Positions 1-14,636 of a DNA stretch of 64,000 nucleotides are shown here, one piece after another. The position numbers and the translations under genes are program-made. Source of the DNA: Anaeromyces robustus. Lineage: Eukaryota; Neocallimastigomycota; Neocallimastigomycetes; Neocallimastigales; Neocallimastigaceae. A model generated the notes under the pieces. The model saw only the letters and a program-made list of their open reading frames with translations, was not told where the DNA came from and did not search any database. Within the stretch, counting starts at the first letter, position 1, and each line of letters starts with the position of its first letter. The stretch covers positions 112,501-176,500 of the forward strand of contig MCFG01000052.1 of NCBI GenBank assembly GCA_002104895.1. The letters run 5' to 3'.

Positions 1-138
1 TATAATTAATATATATATATATTAAATAAAGATAAAATAAAATAAAATAAAATAAGATAAAATAAAATATTAATTTTATAATTAATAAAAAAAATTAAAA
101 TAGATTAAATTAATTAACAAAAAAAAAAAAAAAATTAC

Positions 139-1736
<1,598 letters not shown>

Positions 1737-1764
1737 TTTTTTTATTAAATTATCTAATTATAAT

Positions 1765-1796
<32 letters not shown>

Positions 1797-2092
1797 TAAT
1801 ACATATATAAAATTATTATTTAATCCTTATTTTAAAAAGTCTATTAATTACATTTCAATATAATTTAAATTCCATTCTTGATAATAATTCCGTAATAATT
1901 TATAATATTTTCATTTATATATTATTCATTATTTTCCTTTTTAGTCACTATGCAAAATGTTATAATTAATAATTTAGTTTATAAAAAAAAAACTATCGAT
2001 TACAATATGGTAATAAAAATTTCTATAAAGATTGTTATTCTTTATTAAAGAATGATTAAATAATAATAAGCATTAAATAATATTATTTTAAA

Positions 2093-2138
<46 letters not shown>

Positions 2139-4959
2139 CGTTAATATTAATATTAGTTGATATATTAATTAAGTGAAAAATTCTAACCATCATTATTAAA
2201 TGATGTATTATTTATAATGATTTATTTAAAATTAAAAAATCAGATTTCTTCCTCCTTTTAATTTTCTTTCATAAAAAATGAAATTTCAGTATTAAATATT
2301 CAATTTCACTTATAATTATATATAATAAATAAAATTTCCATTAAATTGTCATGATATTCTATAGCAAGATTTAAATAATATTTGAAATTTGAACATAAAT
2401 ATAGAATTATTAATATTTTACCTTCTTTTCAAATATAATAATAAAAAAATTAGAAAATTATAAAAATTGATTTAATATAAGATATAATAAATTAATAGAA
2501 TATATATTAAGAAATAATTATAAATTCTATTGTTATTATTATTATTATTATTATATAAAGATTAATTTTAAAGGTGATTTTAATCTATTTTTGAAATGGT
2601 AATAATATTAATTAATTATTATTTTATATATAGTATATTATATATTATCTTTTTCTATAAAAAAAATTAACCAATAAAAATAATTTTAAATAAAAAAATA
2701 ATTTAACAAGAAAGCTACATATACTTATTAAAATTTTACATTTATTTATAAAATACTTGTAAACTCGTGATATATTTCAATAATTTTTATTTTTATTATA
2801 TATTATATTAATTTATCTTTTTTTTTTTATAATTCTAAAAACAAAATATTTAGGTAATTCTTATATAATAAAATATATTATATTATATTATTATATTACA
2901 TTTAAATTATAATGTACCAAAAAATTTAAGAAAATAAAATTATAAAAGATAATATATATATATATATATATTATTAAGGGATATGATGAAAAGTACTTTT
3001 TTTTAATATATTTTTTACTAAGGTATATATGAATATAATATATATTTAACTAAAAAATTTTAACAAGGAAAAGCTTTTAATAAATCTTTTAATATTAAAT
3101 TTCTTATTCAATAATATATATATAATTTTTTATTTGTATGATTATCTGTTTATTATATTATATTTTATTTTAAATTTGGTTATTTATAAATATATATATA
3201 TATTAAAAGATTAAATAAAATAAAAAATATATATAAAAAAAAAAAAAAAAAGAATTTAATAATTTTTTGTTAATTAATTTGATATTTAGCATATGATTTT
3301 GATAATTATAATCTTTATAATCTTTATAATCTTTATAGTAAAAAAAAAAACAAATATATCAATAAAAATAATAATTAATACTTTTATATATAATTTTCTG
3401 ACATTTTTTTAATAATATATGCATATATATTTGCTTTTTATCTATTATATAGGAAATTATTTTAATTTTAAATTAATTATATTAACAATTTTTCAACTAA
3501 AAATATTATGATTGTCAGTATCTAGTTAATAATTATAATATTTTTAAAAAATTGTTCCTATCAACATTGAAAATTACTCATATTGTCATTGTGGCTATTT
3601 TTTTCCATTAAATATTAATTTTTTTTATTATTATTTAATATAAAATAATTAAATTAATTATTATTTTAATATAAATAAAAACTATTAAGTATATTTTTAC
3701 ATAATTTTTTTTTATTTTTAAAATATATAAAACAAATTTGTGTAATAACATATTGATATCCGAATAATTATACTTATAAAAAGAAAAAATAATATAAAAC
3801 AAATATGTATAGTAACATATTGGCATATTTGAATTATATATATATAATTCTTTCAATTTAACAAATAAATTCTATAAATAAATAATAAACATAATTAACT
3901 TAGCAATATTATTAAAAAAATATTAATTTTTCAATATTATTGTTTTAATTATTTAAACTACAATATATATAATATAAAAATTTTTATATAAAATATAAAC
4001 AGATTTTTATGGAAGAAATGTTTTTTAATTTACCAATAAAAAAACATTTAGGCTTATTTAGATTTAGTTAAATGTATACATCAATAATCAATAATTAATT
4101 ACAATAAAATAATAAAACTTGTTATTATATTAATTAATAAATATAAATATTATTTATTTATTCATTTATTTATTTATTTATTTATTTATTAATGTGGGAT
4201 GGTTTATTTAACTCGAAATTAACCTTAGATTTATATTATATTATATATATATCAATTCATAAATATTTTTTTTTTGTTTTGTAAAAAGGTAATATATTAA
4301 AAATATAATATTAATATATTATTTAATTTGTATATGTTGTTTTACGTACAATAACTTGATTAAATTGTATCATTCATTAATAATTCTTTAATAAAAATAT
4401 ATTAAAAAATAATTCTATTAATCAAAGTTATTATAATATTATAAATATTAATTTATTTATTTATTTATTTATTTTTCAATAGTGATTTATTTATATTTAT
4501 ATTTATTTTATATTTATCCATATATTTATATTTATTTTTTATCATATATTATTTTTTATTATAATATATTTAATATATTAATCAATTTATATATTTTCTT
4601 AAAAATTCTTTTAATAATTATTATTGAATTTCCTAAAATAGAAGGTTACATCTTAATATTGTAACAGATGAAATAATATATGAGGATGTATTTATAGAAA
4701 TTTAAAAAAAAAAATTTTTTTTTCTTAACTTATTTTTTTTCTTTTTACATCCAGCTTTTTGTTTTTAATAGTTTTTTATTAAATAGTTTAATTCTTTTTA
4801 TTGTTAAAATTAATGTTTTTTTTTATTAAAAAGGAAACAATAATTATATTCTTTAATAAATAAAAAAAAAAAAACTTTATAAATAATATTACTTTTAAAA
4901 AGGAAAGATACTAATAACAATAAAAATAAAGAAATAAATTTTAGTAATAATTATTTAGC

Positions 4960-4991
<32 letters not shown>

Positions 4992-5361
4992 CTTATTACT
5001 TATTAATAATATTATTAATACCTATTGTTTTTTCTAAAAAAGAAAAAAAAAATAAAATAAAATAAAATAAAATAAACAAAGAATAAAATATAAAAAGGTA
5101 TTTATTAATATGTTATTAATAATTTTTTTTGTTTAATTTAAAAAAATAATAATATAATAAATAATTGATAAATAATTGTATTAAAAATATAATAATGAAA
5201 TTATATTTATTTCTTTAAAATATCAAATATATATGGTATATATAATAATTATGTAAATATATACATTGTCAATACTAAATTTATATATATTTATATATAT
5301 TTTGATTATAAAAGAAGTTAATAATCATAATAACAATAACAATAACAACAACAACAACAAC

Positions 5362-5397
<36 letters not shown>

Positions 5398-5637
5398 TTT
5401 ATAAATTTTTGAAATTTATTAAACAGATTTCAAAAAATATATATATATATTGTATGTTATATATTAATTATACATTTTATTTATTTATTTTTTAATATAT
5501 TCATATTTCTTATTAAATATTATTTTTTTTATAGCGGAATAAATTCAGTTAAACTTATTACAAAAATATAATAATAAATATCAAAAACTATAATAGTTAG
5601 TTACTTTTTTATTCAAATTAAATCTTCAAATATCAAA
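1737..5637. other. Intergenic region between divergent DRG2 and acyl-CoA synthetase
   Basis: A 3.9 kb A/T-rich gap between two divergently transcribed genes, so it should hold both promoters. Visible content is short TA runs (about 1768-1800), a TTA array (about 2098-2137), homopolymer A and T runs, TTTA repeats (about 4141-4190) and a CAA/AAT array at about 5331-5397, some 240 bases before the synthetase start codon. No coding segment or RNA gene was recognised. Confidence 0.7.
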
Positions 5638-7827
5638 ATGGCATATACAATTGAACCAAAAACTATAATACATTTTATTATTAAATATAGTTTTATTATA
5701 CTTTTTAGTATAGCTGCTTTTAGAATTACTGTTAATTTACTTATTGAATTTCTTCACAAACGTGCTAATCAACTTGTTAATGTTCCTGTAGGTGAAAAAA
5801 AACCAGGAGAAACTCAAGCATACAGAAATGCAAAAGATACTCATCTAGTTACTGAACATCCTGGTTTAGAAGATCAAAATCTTTACAATATTTTAAAAAA
5901 GGTAGCCAGAACCTACCCGGACAGAAATTGCTTTGGTTATCGTGAATGTATCAAAATTGTTAATGAACCTAAAGAAATTGTAACAATGGAAAATAATAAG
6001 AAGGTTACCAAAGTTAAAAATTGGAAATACTTCACATTTTCAGATTATAAATGGTTAACTTATAAGGAAGTTGAAAAAATGACTATTGATGGTTGTTCTG
6101 GTTTAGCTAAACTTGGATTCCAACCAGGTCAAACACTTATGCTTTTCAGTCCAACAAGTCATAATTGGAATATTATGGCTTTCTCTGCTTTTAGAAGAGG
6201 TATGGTTATTTCAACATGCTATGATACTTTAGGACCAGAAGGTCTTCAATACTCTTTAAATGAAGTTGAAGCTGGTGCTCTTTTCACTAATGTAGCTTTA
6301 CTTCCAACCATTAATAAAATTATTGGCCAATGTCCTTACCTTAAAACAATTATTTATGTTGATGATAAAACCTCTGATATTAAGAATCTTGATGATTTCA
6401 AGACAGCTCACCCTAACTTAAATATGATTACTTTGGATGATTTACTTGTTTTAGGTAGTACGAATTATGTTGAAGAAACTAAAACTGGTGCAACAGATAT
6501 TGCTTGTATTATGTATACTTCTGGTTCAACTGGTGTACCAAAAGGTGTAAAAATTTCTAATGAAAATTTCATTACAACTATTTATGGTGCAGAAAAATGG
6601 CTTGCTGATCTTAAAGGTGGTTTTAATGAAAATGATATTTATATTGGTTATTTGCCATTAGCTCATATATTAGAAATGATTATGGAATATGCAATTTTAT
6701 CAGTTGGTATCTCAATTGGTTATGGTAGACCCCAAACACTTACTGATGGTTCTATGAGAGATTGTAAAGGTGATATTAAGACATTAAAACCTACTTTAAT
6801 GCCAGGTGTTCCATTGGTTTGGGATAAAATTTGTAAAACTGTTATAAGAACTATTAATAAGAAACCTTTAGTTATTCGTTTCCTCTTCCATATGTGCTAT
6901 AATATAGATTATTGGTTAATTAAATATCATCTTCCAAAAACTCCTTTAGGTAAACTCTTTTACAAACAAATTAGAGAAGAAACTGGTGGACGTTTACGTC
7001 TTTCATTAGCTGGTGGTGCTCCAATTAACAAGAATATTTATAAATTTATTAATACTGTTCTTTGTCCAATGTCTCAAGGTTATGGTATGACTGAAATATG
7101 TGGTGTTATTTCTCTTCAACCTATCTATGGTGTAATTGAAGGTGAAGTTGGTGCACCATTTATTAATGGGGAATATAAATTAGTAGATATTCCAGAATCA
7201 AATTATCTTACTACTAATAAACCTTACCCACAAGGTGAAGTTTGGGTTCGTGGTAAGCATGTTTGTGTTGGATACCTTAATCATCCAGAACTTAATGAAG
7301 AATCAAGAACTCCTGATGGTTGGTTTAAGACAGGTGATATTGGTGAAATTAGAGAAAATAATGCTTTAGCATTAATTGATCGTAAGAAGAGTTTAGTTAA
7401 ATTAGCTAATGGTGAATATATTGCTGTAGAATATTTGGAATGCGTTTATAAATCTTCACTCATTGTTGAAAACATATGTGTATATGGTAAGAGTTTTGAA
7501 AATTATCCAATTGCTCTCGTTGTTCCAAATGAACGTGAAATTCGTGAATTAGCCGTTTCTAAACATATTTGTGCTGATATGACTGATGCAAAGAATATTT
7601 CTTTCAAAGAACTTTGTAATAACCCAATGATTAAAGCAGCTGTATTAAAGGATCTTCAACAAATTGCTTTTGCTAATAATTTAAAGTCTGCAGAAATTGT
7701 TAAAAATGTTATTATTTGTTCATCTCCTTGGACAATTGAAGCAGGTCTTATAACACCAGCAAATAAATTAAAAAGAAATGCAATTGTTAACGCATATAAA
7801 AAGGAAATTGATGCTTGTTATATTTAA
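5638..7827 (+). CDS. Long-chain acyl-CoA synthetase (AMP-binding, Faa1/ACSL type)
   Basis: Single-exon 729-residue enzyme that activates long-chain fatty acids with ATP and CoA through an acyl-adenylate. A hydrophobic segment at residues about 12-40 looks like an N-terminal membrane anchor, so the catalytic part probably faces the cytosol. The AMP-binding P-loop is YTSGSTGVPKG (about 292-302), the substrate-side motif is YGMTE (about 480), then DGWFKTGDIGE (about 560-570) and the hinge DRKKSLVKLANGEYIA (about 581-596). Length fits the family (about 690-740). The start ATG sits in aaaATGG context with no upstream in-frame extension, and a TAA closes the frame. Codon use is more GC-tolerant than the flanks and there is no intron, unlike most neighbours. 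Anaerobic gut fungi are thought to lack beta-oxidation; if this is one, lipid synthesis or remodelling is the likelier role (inference). Confidence 0.96.
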   Translation: MAYTIEPKTIIHFIIKYSFIILFSIAAFRITVNLLIEFLHKRANQLVNVPVGEKKPGETQAYRNAKDTHLVTEHPGLEDQNLYNILKKVARTYPDRNCFGYRECIKIVNEPKEIVTMENNKKVTKVKNWKYFTFSDYKWLTYKEVEKMTIDGCSGLAKLGFQPGQTLMLFSPTSHNWNIMAFSAFRRGMVISTCYDTLGPEGLQYSLNEVEAGALFTNVALLPTINKIIGQCPYLKTIIYVDDKTSDIKNLDDFKTAHPNLNMITLDDLLVLGSTNYVEETKTGATDIACIMYTSGSTGVPKGVKISNENFITTIYGAEKWLADLKGGFNENDIYIGYLPLAHILEMIMEYAILSVGISIGYGRPQTLTDGSMRDCKGDIKTLKPTLMPGVPLVWDKICKTVIRTINKKPLVIRFLFHMCYNIDYWLIKYHLPKTPLGKLFYKQIREETGGRLRLSLAGGAPINKNIYKFINTVLCPMSQGYGMTEICGVISLQPIYGVIEGEVGAPFINGEYKLVDIPESNYLTTNKPYPQGEVWVRGKHVCVGYLNHPELNEESRTPDGWFKTGDIGEIRENNALALIDRKKSLVKLANGEYIAVEYLECVYKSSLIVENICVYGKSFENYPIALVVPNEREIRELAVSKHICADMTDAKNISFKELCNNPMIKAAVLKDLQQIAFANNLKSAEIVKNVIICSSPWTIEAGLITPANKLKRNAIVNAYKKEIDACYI

Positions 7828-7875
7828 GAATAATAATGATTATCCTAATAATAATTCAATAAATATAAACATAAT

Positions 7876-7916
<41 letters not shown>

Positions 7917-7956
7917 AAAAAATGAAAAATGAAAAATAAATTAAAAATAAAAAAAA

Positions 7957-7999
<43 letters not shown>

Positions 8000-9732
8000 T
8001 TATTTAATTAAATAATAATTTAAATAATAATAATTATAATTAATTTTGATTACCGATAATATTATAATAATGAATCAATAAAAATAAATAAAAGTATTCT
8101 CATATACAAACTTAATAGATGAAATAAATTAATAAATAAAATAATAAATAAAAAAAAATAAAAATAAAAATAAAAATAAAAATTAATAAAAAAAAAAAAA
8201 ATATAAATTATATATAACATATATAAATATATTCTATTCTATAATTAAAATATTTATTTATATTGTTAATATATATTATTATTATTATTTTTTTTTTTCC
8301 TTTTTTCCCTTTTTTTTTTTTCTTTTCTTTTCTTTTCTTTTCATTTTATTTTACTTTATTTTATTTTACTTCTTTAATACATAATATTTTTTATTTTTAC
8401 TTATATCAAAAAACTTTTATTAAAATATGAAATTATTTTTTAAAATGATACCCGTCTATCTTATTTTGCTTATGAAAATAAGGATATTTATTTTATTTAA
8501 AAAAAATAAAAAAATAAGGATATTTATGTTTTATCTTTTTTAGATAGTTCTAATAAACAATTATATCAGATAAACTCGTTTATTATATTTTGTACATATT
8601 ATTTAATAATATTCATTTTTTTAATGTTTTAATATAAATAGGAAAAAAAAAAACTTATTTTAATTTTTAAGTATTTAGTGTGACATGAGATAACATAATT
8701 GTTAAAATTTGAAATAAAATAAGATTAAGTAATTAATTTTCAACTAGATTCATTTAAGCATATAATAGAGTCATTTATAACGTCAGAAGATTTAGCAATA
8801 ATCATTCTTTTTACTATTATTATTATCATATCAATAACTTTATAATTTAATATTTATTGGAATATCCTTTGAATCATCATATAATGCATGATTTTTATTC
8901 TCAATTTAGTGAAAGAAAAAAATCCTAAAGATAAATCAGGTTTGTAGAATACCTTCTTCAAGTGTTTTATTTTTTTTTTTTTTAAATATTTTATTATATT
9001 TTAAGTTTTTTTTTATTTAATATATTTAAAAAATTTAAAAAAAATATTATATTAATCTTGATGATTATTCTTTATTTAAATTATCTTTATCTAATATTGG
9101 TAGTAGTAAATAAAATAATGGTGAATACTCATTACATAACATAGAATATTTTATAGTTGATGAAACTATTATTAATATATATGAAAGATAAAAATTTATT
9201 TGAAGTACAAGTGAATATTATTATATAACATATATATTTAAACGTTTAAACCAATAAATCAATATTAAAAAAAATGTCATTTTTTTAATTATTTTTGAAT
9301 ATTGTAAATTAAGTGATATATATATACATAATATTTTTTTTAAGAAAAATAATTTAATGTATTAATTTATAAATAATAATTATATATATTATAAACATAA
9401 TAATTAATATAATAATGGTTATATATATAGTATATATAGATTAATTGTGGGGAAGTGAAAGAAAATATAAATCTTAAACAAAATCAAGTGTTAGTTATTT
9501 TTTTTTTTCTTTCCGTTAATTTTCAATTTCTCATTAATAATGAATTTTATTATTATTAATATTATTATATTTAATTAATAATTTTCATATGCTTAAATGA
9601 AATATATATATATATATAAAAAACATTCATGATTAATCAATAATCGAATAATACTTAGAAAATTTAATCTTATATAATTCTTATATCATATAATTAAACA
9701 CAACATAATTTTAAGAACTTTTTAATAATTAT

Positions 9733-9911
9733 TTTTATTTTATTTTATTTTATTTTATTTTATTTTATTTTATTTTATTTTATTTTATTTTATTTTATTT
9801 TATTTTATTTTATTTTATTTTATTTTATTTTATTTTATTTTATTTTATTTTATTTTATTTTATTTTATTTTATTTTATTTTATTTTATTTTATTTTATTT
9901 TATTTTATTTA
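9733..9911. repeat. (TTTTA)n pentanucleotide microsatellite
   Basis: About 36 near-perfect copies of TTTTA in an intergenic position. The array is homogeneous, which suggests recent slippage expansion. Confidence 0.96.
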
Positions 9912-10612
9912 TTATATATTATATTTACTTTATCTAATTATATTATTATGAAATTATAAATAAAACTGTTTTGTTTTAATTATAATAAACAATTTGTTAT
10001 TGTCTTTTAATAAAAAACTTCATTATGACTAATTACTATGTTTATAATTATCAAGTACTTTTTTCTTTAAAATACAACTTTTTTTTTTTAATTTTTAGAT
10101 AAAAAACCTATTGATTATCTATAAAAAAGCTTATTCTTTTCAGAATCCAAATTCTTAACAATGAATGGCAGTGAATAGTATTATTATAATTATTTTTATT
10201 AAAATAATTAAATATATATATTAATAATAATTTTAATAACCTTAAATTATTTAATTTATATTAATATTATTATTTTACAATTCCATAAAAATTAATTTCA
10301 AATATAATACTTTGCCACCATTTCACTCATAAATAAAAATTGGGACTTTTTATGGATATTTGATTAAATATTTGTATTTATTATGTATATAATATTATTA
10401 TATTATTTACTTACTAATATTATTATAATTATGTATATTTATATTTATCTCAACTCATTTGAGTATAAAACTTAATTTAATATATAAAATATATATTTAA
10501 TTACTTTACAATCTATTGTTGTAAATGCTTTAAATAACTTTTTAAAACAAGAAATTTTATAAATAATAAACATTAATTTTAATTAAAAAAAAAACATTTT
10601 TTTATTATAAAA

Positions 10613-10613
10613 C

Positions 10614-10710
<97 letters not shown>

Positions 10711-10711
10711 T
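10613..10711. repeat. (AAT)n trinucleotide microsatellite
   Basis: About 33 uninterrupted AAT/TAA copies between genes. The same triplet encodes poly-Asn in the kinesin gene elsewhere in the window. Confidence 0.95.
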
Positions 10712-13700
10712 ATAACAATGTTAGATTTAATTTTCAATAATATTCACTAAATATTTGAATTTGGTGTAATTATCATAATTAATATTTTGTATAATTATTT
10801 GTTTTAACATTTTAATTTTTTATTAAATATATTTTTCCCAATGAACAGAAGTAATTGGTGTTATCACATTCATTTATTTTAATGAAATAAATATAACTTT
10901 CTATATTCAAGCTTTAATAATAAATAAATAATGAATTAATAAGGAAATATATATCAATATTAATAGAAAAAATAAAAATAACATTACTATTAAACATAAT
11001 AAAAGGAATATTTAAAACTGTAAATTATTTTAAAAAATTATTAATTATAATAAAATATATTATTATATTGTTAATATGTATAAAAGAACTTATTACTAAT
11101 AAAATAAAAAAGAATAGTAATTTAGAAATAAATAGTAATAATTTAAATTATTTAGACATATACTAGAAGTTTAATTAAATCTTTAATTTAAAATATAATG
11201 AAATTGGATAATACCAAAAAAACTATAATAACTCAGAAAATTTTGGATAAATATTTATCCATTAAATAATATACTAAATTGATATTTTTTATAAAAATTA
11301 TTTTTAAAATTTTTTTCAATTTTGGTTTAATTAAAATAAGTATTTGAACGAATTTGCTTTATAGAAAAATTAAAAAAAAATAGATCACTATAGTTAAATA
11401 TATGTAGAAAAAGTTTAATACAATTAATTCGAAATTTTTAAAGAAAGATTTTACTAAAAATTGTAGAAAATTTAATTATGATAATAATATGTTAATACAT
11501 TGCCTGGTGAAATTAACAATCTATACCATTTATAGAAAGATATCATGACAATAAAATTTCTTAATCAAATTTGATTGAAAAAAAAAAGAATTTTTTTTAT
11601 TATATTTTTATGATTAAATTGAAAATAATTGTATAATAATAATAGGATTGAAATAAAAATGAAGATCGATAGTACAATAATATTAAATGAAAAATAAAAA
11701 GTTGGATAGAATAGCTAATATAACAAATAGTCTATTTATGTTGAGAGAATTAAAAATATAATAAAATAAAATAAAAGGAGAAATAAAGTAAATCAAATGA
11801 TTAATATTGTATAGATTTCCACTTAAATATAAATATAATAAATACTATTATTTATAATTAATAATTAATAATTAATAATCATATATTCATAAATATTATA
11901 AATTAAAAATATATATATTTTTACTTAATTTGTAAATATTATTTTAGTATAATTACAAATTATTTGTATTATATTCACGTTTTTAAAAATTATTACATAA
12001 ATATAATTTTAAAATAATTTAAATATATTTATTTTATTTTATAATTACATAAATCTGATGTTAATCAAATTTTTTAAATTTTAATGTCATTTTTATTTTC
12101 AAATTCTTTTTCTATTTTATTTCTTGCTTAAAAAATGTCAAATCTATGTCTTATTTTTTATATTTTTGTTTGTATTTACATATTTATTGAATAAAAAAAT
12201 AAATTATAAACAATTTATTTTTAATAATATAATATAATAAAATATTAATATAATATATATAAAATAAGATTATAAAATTTTGGTTAGTGTATTTTAAATA
12301 CATAAATTAATAATAATAAATACCATTTAAATTAAATTAAATAAAATAATATAAAGTGGATTATTTATAAAAATTTTTTTTAAAGAATTAAACCAATGCT
12401 CTTTGATAAAATTTATCCATTCAATTTTTAATTTAATTTATATCAAAAAATTATTATACATAATAAATTTATTGAGAACATTTTGTTTCAGATGGACATT
12501 ACATTATTTATGATGATTTGTGATATATAAAGTAAATTAAAAAAAAAAAAAATCGAAAAAATTGTTAGAGTTAAAAGAAAATAATATGATTAAATTACCT
12601 CAATGAAATATTAAAATATTATTTTATTTAATTTAATAGTGCTATGCTATTTTATTATAAATAACTGTATTATAAATACTATTAAAATATTAAATTTAGT
12701 AATAAATAAATATTAAATATACATATTTCAATCTTATTATAATAAATATTATTATTAATTATTTTATATATATGTCTTTATATATCAACATTTATTATTA
12801 CTGATTTGTAAATTTTATATTTTAACCAATATTAAAAATTTTTGTGTATATTTTTTAAAAAAAACAATAATTAAAAAAAAAAATAAACAAAAATAAATAA
12901 AAAAAAAAATTAAAAAATTATTCCTTAGACGCAGATAATCTTATTTTTATTAAAATATTATTATTAATCCTATATATTAATCGTTAATGATACATTTAAT
13001 AAAACTAAAATAAAACTATAAATTTTAACTCTATTATAGTACTACTTGAAAAAAAAAAAATAAAAATTAAAGAAATTCGTTTTTTTTTTTTTTTTAATTT
13101 GTATATTTGTATATATCTATCATAACAACATTTTTTTTTTATTAGGATTTTCTAATTATTAAAAATAATATAGTATAATATAATATTATATTATATTATA
13201 TTTATATTATATTAGATGGTATGAGCAAATGATTCTATAAAATGAATATATATGTGAATTTATATTTAACTGAAATTATAAAATTTATTATATTATTTAT
13301 ACAATTAGTTTATATATTATATATTTATTGTTTTCAATAAAATCTGTAGATATTTGATTATATATAAAAAAAACAATTAAGAATTTAGATTAATATTATT
13401 TTTTGTATAATATAAAAAAAATTTTTTTTATTTAATATAAAAATAAAATTAATTATACAAATAAAAAATTTTTATATATTATATTATTATATCATTTTTT
13501 AATATATATATTTCTAAATTTATAAATAAAAATTTTTAATGTATATAGCATAAAAAAAAAGCTTAATATTAAAAAGATATGTTATAATTATTAAAAATAA
13601 AGTACATTTTATAAAACATATATATTAAATAAATTTATTTTAATTTTATTTTATTTAATAAGAATAATTCTTATCATTTTTTTTTAAAAAAAAGTAATTT

Positions 13701-14636
13701 AATTGGTAAATAAAATAGATATATAATCTTATCTTTTTTATTTTTTAAAATATATTTAATAAGAAAAATATATTATTATATATGAAAAATTTCAATCAAA
13801 AATTGAAAAGAAATGATGAATGGAATGGAATAATTTTTTAAAAGAAAAAGCATACACACACACACAAAGAAAAAAATACATTTTAAAAATAATAATTATT
13901 TTTTTTAATATTTTTAAATTTACCATTTTTAAGAAAGTAATCAAATGTTAAATACTTTTTTTATCGTATAAAACAAAATAATTGAAATTCATTAAATTTA
14001 ATTATAATCAAGATTATCAAGCATTTATATGTAACATTATGTTTAATTATTTACAAAACTTATAAAATTAAGAATAAATAAATATATATATATTTAATTT
14101 AATAATTAAATATTATCATTTTATTATTAAAAAATATTTTTCATTAAATTTTTACTTCATCAAAATTAATTTAATATATAATGATTAAACAATAAAAATA
14201 TTATTAATAGCAACAATTATTTAATTTCAATCTTTAATATTATTTATCAAACAATATTATACCATATACAAAATGAACTTTTTTGAAATTTATCAATTTT
14301 TTTTTTCAGTGTTATTTCATTATAAAATTAATAAGTACAATAATAATAATTAAAAGTACATTGTTTGATTAAAATTATTAAAAAATAATTTATCAAAAAA
14401 TTCTTAGTAATGAAATTGATTTTTTGATAATTATAATAGAAATTTTTTATTTCCATTAATAATTTTTTAATAATAATATTATTAACGTGAAATATCATAT
14501 ATAAAAAGTACATATACACTTAAAATAATATATTCAATAATAATTAATAAATATTTATTATATGTATTATAAATTTATTAGGAAATACAAAATAATACTT
14601 TATTTTATTTATTTAATATATTACTAAAAATATAAT

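Larger units (their letters stand above)
7828..14636. other. Gene-free A/T-rich region with simple repeats
   Basis: A 6.8 kb gap between tandem genes. It starts with the 3' flank of the acyl-CoA synthetase: a T30 run (about 7879-7908) and an AAT array (about 7958-7996). Long arrays at 9733-9911 and 10613-10711 are listed separately. The remainder is A/T-rich with no open frame of note and nothing resembling a tRNA, rRNA or transposon terminus. Confidence 0.7.
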